64,000 nt of DNA, taken from Apostichopus japonicus (lineage: Eukaryota; Echinodermata; Holothuroidea; Aspidochirotida; Stichopodidae). Positions 1 to 9,447 of this stretch are shown here, piece after piece. The notes under the pieces are model-generated. The model was not told the origin of the DNA. It searched no databases and saw only the letters and a list, made by a program, of their open reading frames with translations. The stretch lies in assembly GCF_037975245.1 (NCBI RefSeq), contig NC_092568.1:18125001-18189000 (forward strand). Reading direction: 5' to 3'. The position numbers and the translations under genes are program-made. The stretch's first letter is position 1; each line of letters opens with the position of its first letter.

Positions 1-193
1 AATTGGTTAAGTTTTTGGAGTTATATTTCTAGCTCATACTTAAAATGCAGTTTTCATCCACAATCATCACAAGCAAAGGGTTACAAGTGAGCTTCTGAAG
101 GCATTTTAAGCCTTAGGATTCACTATAAGAATACTGATTACTTCAATTGGATAAGTTTTTGGAATTATATTTTCTAGCTCATACTTAAACTGG
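1..193. repeat. Short duplicated segment, two copies about 144 bp apart
   Basis: Positions 1-47 and 145-193 carry nearly the same ~48-base stretch (aattgg..taagtttttgga to ctagctcatacttaaa). It is intronic to the coiled-coil gene and has no coding sense. Confidence 0.6.
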
Positions 194-301
194 TATCGCT
201 GAAGGCCTTGTTGGAAAGGAAAAGCTGATATTTGCATTGATACAGGTACACTTAAGAGCATGACATATATATATATATAAAAATACAAATGTAGTACTCA
301 C

Positions 302-421
302 TCGTTTTATCTCTAAAAGTACATCTTCGCTCTCAACGACCTCCTCTTGCAGAGTGTCGACTTCTTTCTTCTTGGCAAGATTTCCTTCCTTTTGTCTTTT
401 GATCTTTTTAGTCGTCTCATG
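302..421 (-). CDS. CCDC175: CCDC175-like exon 8 (last in window)
   Basis: Acceptor CTCTTTGCAG, 40 codons (HETTKKIKRQKEGNLAKKKE and on), then a GTGAGT donor, phase 0. Further 3' exons must lie left of position 1. Confidence 0.62.
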
Positions 422-3400
422 CTGCAAAGAGAGGGTTTGTAACTTAACTAACGATAACTAATTATTGTACAATGTGTTGTCATTGGTAACATCATGTTTA
501 CACCGTTCTTTCGTGTGCCTAGTTGGACTGAAACATAGAAAGCATGCTGATGTGTGCTACGGCACAATACCTATACATTGTAGTTCCATACAACCTTTTA
601 GATACTGTGGTGCTCCCGGCAAAATTTTTGGCCAATAAAACAACACCGTCTACTGCCCCAATTAACAAAATTGATTAATTGATTGATTGATTGAAAAATT
701 AAAACTAGTCTGTTAAACAACATCATTTTTTCCTTTATAGAAACATCCACTAGATTCTTAAAGGGACAGTATTAGTAAATCCTTTCAGTGATTTTGTAGA
801 ACACTACCAATAACAAGTAACAAAAACCAGACAGATTTGTTTTTCGTGACCAAGAGCTTCCTCAAATTTTACATGTTCTGCAGGAACCCTATCACTATTA
901 CTAAATAACATCACATGGTTATTGCGTCCAAAGTAAAGATCTTGAATAAAAGTAATAGGCACAACATCTATAGAAACTAATAATTCTAATGTTCCCTTTG
1001 GATTCTTTGATTGATACACACTTTAAAGCCGCACCAAATTTGACTTCAATTTGAAGTATGACCTTATTTATTTTTCATGAATGGTACGGTTGCAAGGCAT
1101 GCCATTTGAGATTTGGAAATTAAAAAAGAATAGAAAAAGAGAAATCAAATCAAATCAAAGTTTAAAGAAAAAACTCACCACAGCTTGTTTCAGTCTTTTT
1201 TTCTCTTGCCTGGCATCAGCTCGTTCCTGAATCATATCTTCCTTCAGGATCACAATTCCCGTCTCCAGATCTATAATCTATAAAAAACATCAAAAACCAG
1301 AGAGAATCAAACAAATCGATAAACAATTTCAGTTATTTCTATCTGTGCTATCAAAAGGTATTTATAATTACAGGTTATAGGATTTATTATTCATTAATTT
1401 AATATAAATCATAAATAATGAAATTTGTGTTTTAATTAAAATGAAAACACTGCATCTTTGAATAAAACAGAAATACCACTAACAGCTTTACAGAGAAAAT
1501 ATGAATGACAAAGTATGAGTTGTAAATCTTGTCAAAGAGAGGTGAAAAATAGTTTGTAACTAGGCTCAAGCTTTAACTTTAAAATAAAGCCTCCCCCTTC
1601 CCCTCAAAGTAAAGGAGGTGGGGTATGAGAGGGTACGAGAGTTATGCCACTCATTGCCAACCCCTTCTTGGATTTCAAAGAAAGAAGTAAGAAAGAAGGA
1701 AGACAGAAAGTAGTAAAGAAAGACAAACACAACTGGTAAAAATGATCTGACCTTTTGGTTTGTTTCCCTTAATTTATCTCTTGTCTCATTCAAGGTAATT
1801 TGCTTCCTAAAGAGAAAAAAGAAAGCTTTCACAGATTTCAAAGTGAAAAGAAGTGTGTCTGGAAAAACCTGTAAGCTTGGCCTCAAATCCAGTATTGATA
1901 CAAATGATGGCTTTTGTTGATGTGTGTTAAAAGGCAAATCATTATTTTTGTGATAATAACTAGCTTAAGAAAATGTAGGTGCATAGTAAATCCTATATAA
2001 AATTTCTTAGCTCTCTTTCAAAAAAGCTTTGGTATGAGTTAAGGGGTTAGCAAATCATGATGCATGTAAATGATATATACATAATATGTGATTGCATATG
2101 AAGAATGCACACACCAATGAGTACATGTAAGGATTACATACTGTTGACTACATGTAAGGATTAGGAGTACATGTGAGGATTACGTACCCTGTTGAGTACA
2201 TGTGAGGATTACATACCCTGTTGAGTACATGTGAGGATTACGTACCCTGTTGAGTACATGTGAGGATACCTGCTGTGTACATGGGAGGATTACATACTGT
2301 TGACTACATGTAAGTATAACATACCCTGCTGTGTACATGTAAGGATTACATACCCTGTTGAGTACATGTAAGGATAACAAACCCTGCTGAGTACATGTAA
2401 GGATTACATACCCTGCTGAGTACATGTAAGGATTACATACCCTGCTGAGTGCATGTAAGGATTACATACCCTGCTGTGTACATGTAATGATCAAATAACC
2501 TGTTGAGTACATGTAAGGATAACATACCCTGCTGAGTGCATGTAAGGATTACATACCCTGCTGAGTACATGTGGGGATTACATACCCTGCTGAGTGCATG
2601 TAAGGATTTCATAACCTGTTGAGTACATGTAAGGATAACATACCCTGCTGAGTGCATGTAAGTATTACATACCCTGCTGAGTGCATGTAAGGATAACATA
2701 CCCTGCTGAGTGCATGTAAGGATTACATACCCTGCTGAGTACATGTGGGGATTACATACCCTGCTGAGTGCATGTAAGGATTTCATAACCTGTTGAGTAC
2801 ATGTAAGGATAACATACCCTGCTGAGTGCATGTAAGTATTACATACCCTGCTGAGTGCATGTGGGGATTGCATACCCTGTTGAATATCTGTAAGTATTAC
2901 ATACCCTGCTGTGTACATGTAAGGATTACATACCCTGTTGAGCACATGTAAGGATTACATACCCTGCTTTGTCAGCCATCCGTTGGTTTAATTGTGCTAT
3001 CACTTCTTCGTGCTGTCTACGAACTAAATCTCTCTCTGGACTGAAAGGTGAAAACATAAAGGTATTAATGACCATAACTGGAACAAACGTAGACTTTATA
3101 TTTACAGACATAAGACTTGGTATGAAAGTACTTTTAAGCCTAGGCTAAGTATTCAATTTTGCTTTGAAGGCACATATTAACTTTGTCCAGACTATCTAAA
3201 TATTTGAAAGGTCCTCTATCACTTTGTCCAGTTTCCAGAAAAATGCTTCCTAGCCATCACGTTGTAACAATATTTCAAACCATTTACACACATCAATGTA
3301 GTGTCTATAGTATCATGCCTTATGAAAGAGTTAACAGAAGACCAATGAAGTATAATTTATTAAGGGAAGAGAATTATCGGTGCTGAAAGCCAGTAAGTAA

Positions 3401-6400
3401 CCGATATATTTGAGAGACTTGCTCATCTTTACTTTCAACACCAATTTTTATTTTTTTTATAAATTATGCATCTGTATACATTTTGCTATGGGGTATGTGA
3501 TCTAGGTTGGAGATATAGATGTATGAGAATCCATGACTTCACAATCATGTTTGTATCTCTTGAAATTTTGGGGTGCGGGGGGGGGTGGGGGTGGGTTAAG
3601 GTTATTTCCAAGTGTCGTTTTCTCATTACCTGTATATATATATACAGATGAATATATGCTTTGGTTTTAAAAGAGTTTTGTAATTTTTAAGGGGTAACCT
3701 TTTAAGAAAACAAATTAAGTCATAGGCATTACTGTACATGTTACATCAGACAATTAAGTTATAATTTAATACCTTTTTTTCAGTAAAATGCACTGTAACT
3801 ATCTCAGCTTCGACAGTTTAACATTACATAAAATCATAAACGAAACGTATAACATAAGTGTGTAAATTTCATTGGTAATTGCTTCCAAAAATGACAAAAA
3901 GTAAAGTAACACTTGCGCATGCTTGATCTTTGACAATCATACATAGTACCCCAAATGACTTTTTAACTCATTGAAGCACTCAATTGTTTAGTTGAACCCT
4001 CCTCCATTTCCAAGTGATAATTTGTAGGGTCAAAACATCAAGGAAAGTAATGATAAATCTTCTGACAATTTAAGAGACTATAACTGAAAACCTGTCTGAC
4101 TAGACTGTCTGTTAACTCTGATAACAATATCGGCCTAAAAGGGCAGTTTATTTGATGATGCCAAGCAGCCACATCATGTGCATGTATGTTAGAAAACTGG
4201 CTTATTTTTCAGAATGGCTTCTTCATGTCGGGTGGACATATAAGTTATAGTTTTACCTCATTATTGGATGTTTTACAATTTTAAAGACCATTTCACATGG
4301 GGGAAAAAGGTGGATTTCTCCTGGAGGAAAAACCCATTATACTTTGGCTAGCCAGAGGTCAAACCCTTGACCTTCCAGATGCTCATTGCTTATAATGCCA
4401 CAAGCCTATATCCACTGGACATGTATCCATTCGACCCATAGCACTGGTTTAGCATAATGTGTATTGTGGGTGTTGAAGACTTTACTGAAGGACTGTATGA
4501 TTCCACTGTCTACCTTTAAAGATCTAAAATCAACTTTTTTGCTAAAACATTCCAAACTTACTGTAAGACTGCATTCTCTTTGTTCAACTGCCTCTGTTTT
4601 TCTTCTTGTGATTCAATTTCAATGTTCAGATCTTTAAGTTTCTCCTGAAAACATCAGTAAAAAAATATCGACAAGGTTTAAGATTTATTTATAAGAAGCA
4701 AGATTGTGCAACAGGTGGAGGGGATTCGATTTTTTACGGCGATGCAACTTTTGCAAATTTAACCCTTTTGAATTTTTTCAAGCATATTTTTTCATACAAC
4801 TGCACTTTGGCTAAGAATGACTTGTTAGCTTAGTAATGACAAGTTAACAAATAGCCACCAATTGCTAAAACAAATCTTTTGCAGTTCATCATCATAACTA
4901 TTATTTAAAACTTATGAATATATCTGTCAATTTCATTATTGGTATAACAGTATATACATAGAATTGACACATTTATTTGCAACAAAGTAGCACATTAGGA
5001 TTATATATAGGCCTATACTACTACTTCTGTGTTAACGATCAAATCTTGAACACATTTAGTTTTTTCAAAATATAACCACTTTTGGATTACACACAAACTA
5101 CCTATTTCAGTGTTTGCTTGAACACCTCTAAAGTACAAATTCTTACTTTAAACTTTCTGTTTCCTATTTGTTTTTCTACGTTCAGAGAAGCAGAAAAAAG
5201 AAACCAAAGTAACACAAACCAAAGTAAAACAGTCAGGCTATTATAGATAAATCTATAATAGCCTGACTGGGATGAATACATCTTAAGATATCTGTGAATA
5301 CTTTGACATGTACACTGTAAAAAAAACATAAAAAACCCCATTTCTATCCATGTTTATATTGCTTGGGAATTTTTTTATCTCATCACTTCTAAGCAATTTA
5401 GTAAAATTGTTCTTAGTTTTTTACTTTTTACTCAGTAAAGATATGTGTTTGCATATTATCTGCTGGTGCAAGACCATCTACTCCCCCCCCCCTTTCTTTG
5501 TTGGAATTGCTCTGGTACTATGGCATAGGTCTTCCAGACTCACACTTTGCTGCTGTCTTTTTGTTCCATAAAGTTGTTTCAAACTCAACATAGTAACAGC
5601 TTGGAAAAGGAAGTTTCAAATATGAACAAAGAAGTTAAAATTGAAGAACTAGCCTGTAAATTTTTCAGTTCTTCTGCATTAGAATGTCTAGCAGATTCCA
5701 GAGCTTCAACTATCTCCTTCTCTATCTCTCCTGGAAAAAACTGCAGTTTGTGCCGCAACAAACTTGCATGAATCGTCTCAGTTTCCAGCAAGGTGTGAAA
5801 CTTCACTCTCTCCTCATCCTGTCGAATCAATTTAATAAAAGAGAATAATTACATAAAAAGCAAAGATTTAGGGATAGAAAGAGTTTTAATTTCCCCTCCG
5901 ATTTGCTTTACCGTTACTTTACACCACTTAAGTGCACACGAAAAGTAAGAAAAATGCAGAAAACTAATTTAAATGGGATAAATAATGGGCTAGTGATATT
6001 ACTGTTACTGTAATTAAAAACATTTCATTTGTTTAATAGAAACTTGAGTGAATCAACTAAAATTTAAAAATCAACTTATAAACTGCAACCAACAATGTTA
6101 TATTATATTATCTACTGTAGTCAAAGAAACGACAACAATATCAACGTGTTACAAAGCAATTAATACCACAACTTTGTTTTTTGTCACAATTTACAGAAAG
6201 AATTTTAAGTATCCATTTTTTCATGAGATCCAGATTTTTCATGTCAATTTATGTGACAAATAAGAAGGATGTTACCTTTGTCTAAGAACACAGACTTAAA
6301 GGAAAGTCTGACACCAATTAGCTTAGTGACTCCTGCAGGAACACAAATCTGTTTAATTTAGTATTTTACCTCATTAGCTGAGATTGCTAAAACACTCATT

Positions 6401-7879
6401 CCACAGTAAAAAATAAAGATGTAACTTACCAGCAAATTTAATGCAGCACCCACTTGATTGATCATTCCAACATCAGTATCTTTGAAACCAAATTCTGTAC
6501 TTTTCATTCGTTCACCTGTTATGTGTGAAAACTTCAAAAATTAACTCAGGAAATAGTCTAGATTTCAAAATTTATCGACATTCTAAATTGGCCAAAATTG
6601 TAATTAAATTATAAGTTGACAGTTTTGAATATTTTTTTCAACGTTATGTAGCGCCCTCGTATTCTGTTGTGTTTACAAACGTAGCTCCCTGTAATTTCTT
6701 TTTGTTACTTTTCAACTAATTTTGTTAGGGTTCATGCAGGGAATGTTTTTGCGGTTGATGTAGGCTCTCTGTTGAGCTATGAGGCGCTTGCTTTTTTGGT
6801 TTGGTTGAAACAACTCTGTTTTCTTTATATATTTTTGTGTGTTTTGGTTTGGTCGACTGGTTGACTTTAAGGTAAACTTAATATTATTTCTACTGTACTG
6901 TAACTTGTTTTAAGTTCATGCAAGTCCAACAGCAGCCCTTCAAGGCTCCAGACAGGGTGAGTACTTCTGCAGAGGATTTCTTTACTAAGTGAAGTGTTTA
7001 TTGCAAGGGTTCTGGGCCACCTCTGTGCTGTTGGTATAGTTGAGGTATCCCGGGCGGTTGTGTCCCAGTTTCTTTTGTTGGTTGGGTAGCTTTCAAGACT
7101 TCAGGGTGGGGTTTTGGAGGCCTCCTATTTGTTTTGTTACAAGGTAATACGTATCTTTTGTTCCCTATAATATAAACATTAAATTTGAGGTTGAAAGTAC
7201 TGCCTCCAAAACTCGCGTTGTCTCTTATCATTTGTGTGTATGTTTTAGTAAATTTTATGTTTTAGTAAATTTGTACTGACTGGAGTTTGGCCTTCAGCCG
7301 TTCTTCCCTTACACCCCATTCACCACTCCTAGTACTGGGCCTGGGAGTTACATAATTTCATAGGCCTAGCCTTAAGTTTTTTCAAGGAACAGTTTAGGTT
7401 AGCTAGTTTTTGTCGACAGGAACCAAGCATTTTATAAGATAAACAATATTTAGAGTATTCAGAATTGCTACACAACATTGTAAAACTAAGTTATGCTCTC
7501 CTTTTTTATACACATCTACAGGCAAAGGCTAGGCCTGTGTCTAATAAGCTTTTTTGGTTTGTTTAATCTAGGCTACAGCCGTCCTGCTGAATGATAATTG
7601 CCGTCCCTTCAATTACTGCACATTTGATTTCCCTTTACCCTTCAAAGATATGTACATAGTTCCTAAGCAATAAACGTTGTTGTCTAAAGCTAGCACTACG
7701 AATAGTTAAGCTTGAGTGACAAAGAACTTCTTTCGCTATCACTCTTTCGTGAAACAGGTATAAAGGGCGATCATGTGTGGGTTTTAAGCTTACGACTGTT
7801 ACCTACCAAGTTCTTGAAGATGCTGTAAGGTAACGGTGACATTCAAATGGTCACTATTTTGGTTATCCTTTGACTTCAT
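302..7879 (-). CDS. CCDC175: Coiled-coil protein, CCDC175-like (5' part, 3' end off window)
   Basis: Eight exons (7807-7879, 6430-6515, 5654-5818, 4562-4644, 2963-3040, 1752-1806, 1179-1277, 302-421) join in one frame with matching phases and give about 253 residues. The start ATG at 7879-7877 is chosen because an upstream 5' UTR exon carries an ATG that would stop soon after splicing. The product is rich in E, K, Q, R and L with heptad-like spacing and no signal peptide or membrane segment, so a long coiled coil is expected. From memory, the order of landmarks follows vertebrate CCDC175: a segment like LLETETIHASLLRHKL with a following proline, then LNIEIE, LVRRQHEEVIAQLNQRM, ITLNETRDKLRE and AKKKEVDTLQ. 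The human family member is near 800 residues, so most of the gene lies to the left. CCDC175 function is poorly known. Another axonemal coiled-coil family is possible. Confidence 0.62.
1179..1277 (-). CDS. CCDC175: CCDC175-like exon 7
   Basis: Acceptor TTTTTTATAG, then 33 codons (IIDLETGIVILKEDMIQERA and on, ending KKRLKQAV) and a GTGAGT donor, phase 0 at both ends. It reads as a continuous amphipathic helix. Confidence 0.6.
1752..1806 (-). CDS. CCDC175: CCDC175-like exon 6
   Basis: Acceptor TTCTCTTTAG. One base completes Gly from exon 5, then KQITLNETRDKLRETNQK and a GTCAGA donor (phase 0). It is short but in phase, and the ITLNET segment matches the recalled family pattern. Confidence 0.58.
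2120..2962. repeat. Minisatellite, ~29-bp unit, roughly 29 copies
   Basis: Head-to-tail units of the form gtacatgtaaggattacat plus accctgctga. The array fills the intron immediately after exon 5 of the coiled-coil gene. Because three 29-bp units make 87 bases, one minus-strand frame stays open for 170 codons, but this is a repeat artefact and not a protein. Read on the gene strand, each unit carries CAGGGTATGT, the same sequence as the exon 5 splice donor. Confidence 0.9.
2963..3040 (-). CDS. CCDC175: CCDC175-like exon 5
   Basis: Acceptor CACCTTTCAG. One base completes a His codon, then PERDLVRRQHEEVIAQLNQR and on. The exon ends in GG before GTATGT (phase 2). Its donor lies exactly at the edge of the minisatellite that fills the following intron. 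Confidence 0.62.
4562..4644 (-). CDS. CCDC175: CCDC175-like exon 4
   Basis: Acceptor GTTTTCAG, then 27 codons (EKLKDLNIEIESQEEKQRQL and on) plus two bases before a GTAAGT donor (phase 2). It is highly charged and helical, a typical coiled-coil segment. Confidence 0.62.
5231..5268. repeat. Perfect 38-bp palindrome (18-bp arms, 2-bp loop)
   Basis: AGTCAGGCTATTATAGAT is followed by AA and its exact reverse complement. It lies in an intron of the coiled-coil gene and could extrude as a hairpin. No coding or terminator role is apparent. Confidence 0.85.
5654..5818 (-). CDS. CCDC175: CCDC175-like exon 3
   Basis: Fifty-five codons from a CGACAG acceptor, with the core LLETETIHASLLRHKL, FFPGEIEKEIVEALESAR and a helical tail. 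The only boundary that keeps exon 4 open is after CAG at 5654, where the intron begins GCTAGT, so a GC donor is inferred. The GT sites that follow give stops in exon 4. Confidence 0.6.
6430..6515 (-). CDS. CCDC175: CCDC175-like exon 2
   Basis: The exon starts after AACAG with two bases that complete a Gly codon from exon 1, then reads ERMKSTEFGFKDTDVG and ends at CTG before GTAAGT (phase 0). The phase fit with both neighbours supports it. Confidence 0.6.
6646..7352. mobile_element. Possible solo LTR or degenerate element in the first coding intron
   Basis: The stretch begins TGTAGCGCCC and ends GGAGTTACA, giving TGTA/TACA termini over about 700 bp. Its base composition is richer in G and T than the flanks. 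I see no clear target duplication and no internal coding, so this is a weak call. It occupies the largest gene-free stretch between coding exons 1 and 2. Confidence 0.2.
7807..7879 (-). CDS. CCDC175: CCDC175-like coding exon 1
   Basis: This exon holds the start ATG, 24 codons (MKSKDNQNSDHLNVTVTLQ and on) and one spare base before a GTAGGT donor (phase 1). A good acceptor (TTCTTTAG) 12 bases 5' of the ATG shows that an untranslated exon precedes it. Confidence 0.6.
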
Positions 7880-8466
7880 TGTGATATTTTGCTAAAGAAA
7901 TTTTATTAAGACAATATATGATACAAAATTTAGCTCGGCCACTTATTATACCAAGGACTTGCTCTCGTTTCTAGAAACTCTGGCTAGCTAGCAACCGACA
8001 ACCCTCGAATCAACAACTCTTGGAAAGTGGTAGTAGTGTTTTAATATAGACAGCCTCTTCTCGATGTACCCTTCGTTTGCTTGTTTACTTTTTTTCTTCC
8101 AAGTTCCGGTTCCAGTAGACCTACTCAGAAGAACTAACGTTAGGAGGGATAAATCCGGGCAAAGGTATACTGTTGGACGAGAACGAGTCATAATGAATGT
8201 ACAACTTAGATAATATCTGCTTCCGCTTTCTTGAAAGATGTCAGTGATCACAGTTTAGACTGCTCCTCAGTGTAATTAAGTTGGGTAGATCTAACTAGTT
8301 TAAGGCAATTTGTCCTATTGGAAATTTAGGCATAACACTAACACAATTAGGAATATTTAGGTCTAGCCTAAGTTAAGACCTATAGTAGGCCTAGTGCAGT
8401 GGCCAACTGTGATCGGTTTTAAGGTGTAAATTATAGACTGCATTAACACAAAGTATTGTATCTTAC

Positions 8467-8560
8467 CTCATCCTAGTGCATTCCGGAATCGTTCCACTCA
8501 TTGTAAGAAGATTGATACCGCCCCATTATTTACAAAGATAAAGATACGGAAACTGCCCTC
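8467..8560 (-). other. Probable 5' UTR exon of the CCDC175-like gene
   Basis: A consensus donor (GATGAG then GTAAGA) ends at 8467 on the minus strand, upstream of the coding exon 1 acceptor. An ATG within it would read about a dozen codons and hit TGA after splicing, so it would act as a short uORF. The 5' end is not defined. Confidence 0.35.
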
Positions 8561-8569
8561 AGCCTCAGT

Positions 8570-9360
8570 TTCTTCTAATTTTTGTCAAAATATGTAAACT
8601 ATTGATCTACATGTTGTGAACAAGGTGTGAATAAGGGAAAATTCAGAAATATTCAGCAATCAGTAAAATTTGCCCGTGTGAATTCTGGAGTGCCTCATAA
8701 CTGGAGCCACCAGTATGAGATGCCTTTTTTGACATTATTTCATGAATTGATTAAAATACATGTGTTACTATATTAATATAATGTATGGATGTATATATGT
8801 ATATATTTTAGATCCTCCTGCAAGCAGGAACTCGCGAAAAAGCCTCATTGGCTTATCAAAGCCGCAAACTGGCCGAAGTCAGTCTCTTAGATTCATATTT
8901 AACAACCATGATTATGAATTGTCAATTGTTAACAACTCTGTAACTGGACGACATACATTAATCTTGGAGTTACTCGAACTTGGGACCTTATGATTGAAAG
9001 GCACCAGCGTTAGCCACTGAGCTAGCTTTCTTGAAAATATAATATAGATAGATAAATGGAATATAGATGTAAAGTTTATGTTATAAATCACTATAAAGGT
9101 GTAACATGGTAAACATATGTTATATGTATTACAGTATAGCCTTAATCTTTGCAAAGTCTAGATCCAAGAAAAAACCTACTTTTGTACAGAATTATTAACA
9201 TTGTGTCATTTATTTATATTCTGTGTTGGGGCAGATTGATCATCAGAGGTTTGCAGGAAGGATAATTATCTTGGTTTACATGACATTCAAAATTATGCAA
9301 GTTTAATTGAAAGCTGTTCTATTGCTAGTTACATGTCATGTCTGTTAAACTTCATCTCAG
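8570..9360. promoter_or_regulatory. Intergenic stretch between head-to-head genes
   Basis: It lies between the minus-strand coiled-coil gene and the plus-strand NACHT-ZZ gene. Both must be transcribed outward from this ~0.9-1.5 kb region, so promoters for both are expected here. No TATA box stands out. A tRNA-derived SINE occupies 8900-9030. Confidence 0.3.
8900..9030 (-). mobile_element. tRNA-derived SINE fragment
   Basis: On the minus strand, TAGCTCAGTGGCTAACGC (box A) is followed about 35 bases later by AAGTTCGAGTAAC (degenerate box B), the layout of a tRNA-type pol III promoter. The stem pairing is poor, so it is a SINE head and not a functional tRNA. Confidence 0.6.
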
Positions 9361-9447
9361 GCAAAGATGGACGGATCCAATCAGGAAAAGGCTTTGGTCC
9401 TCGTAGCGGAATCCAGGCAGATGAAATCAAGTGAAGAAACAAGAGAG
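9361..9447 (+). CDS. NACHT-ZZ exon 1 (start codon at 9367)
   Basis: Acceptor CTTCATCTCAG, then GCAAAG and ATGG in a fair Kozak context, 27 codons (MDGSNQEKALVLVAESRQMK and on), and a GTATGT donor, phase 0. The acceptor means that an upstream 5' UTR exon, or possibly a coding one, exists. I could not place it. Confidence 0.65.

Noticed and set aside
2433-2945. 170-codon minus-strand open frame
   Set aside because: It is a translation of the 29-bp minisatellite (three units equal 29 codons).
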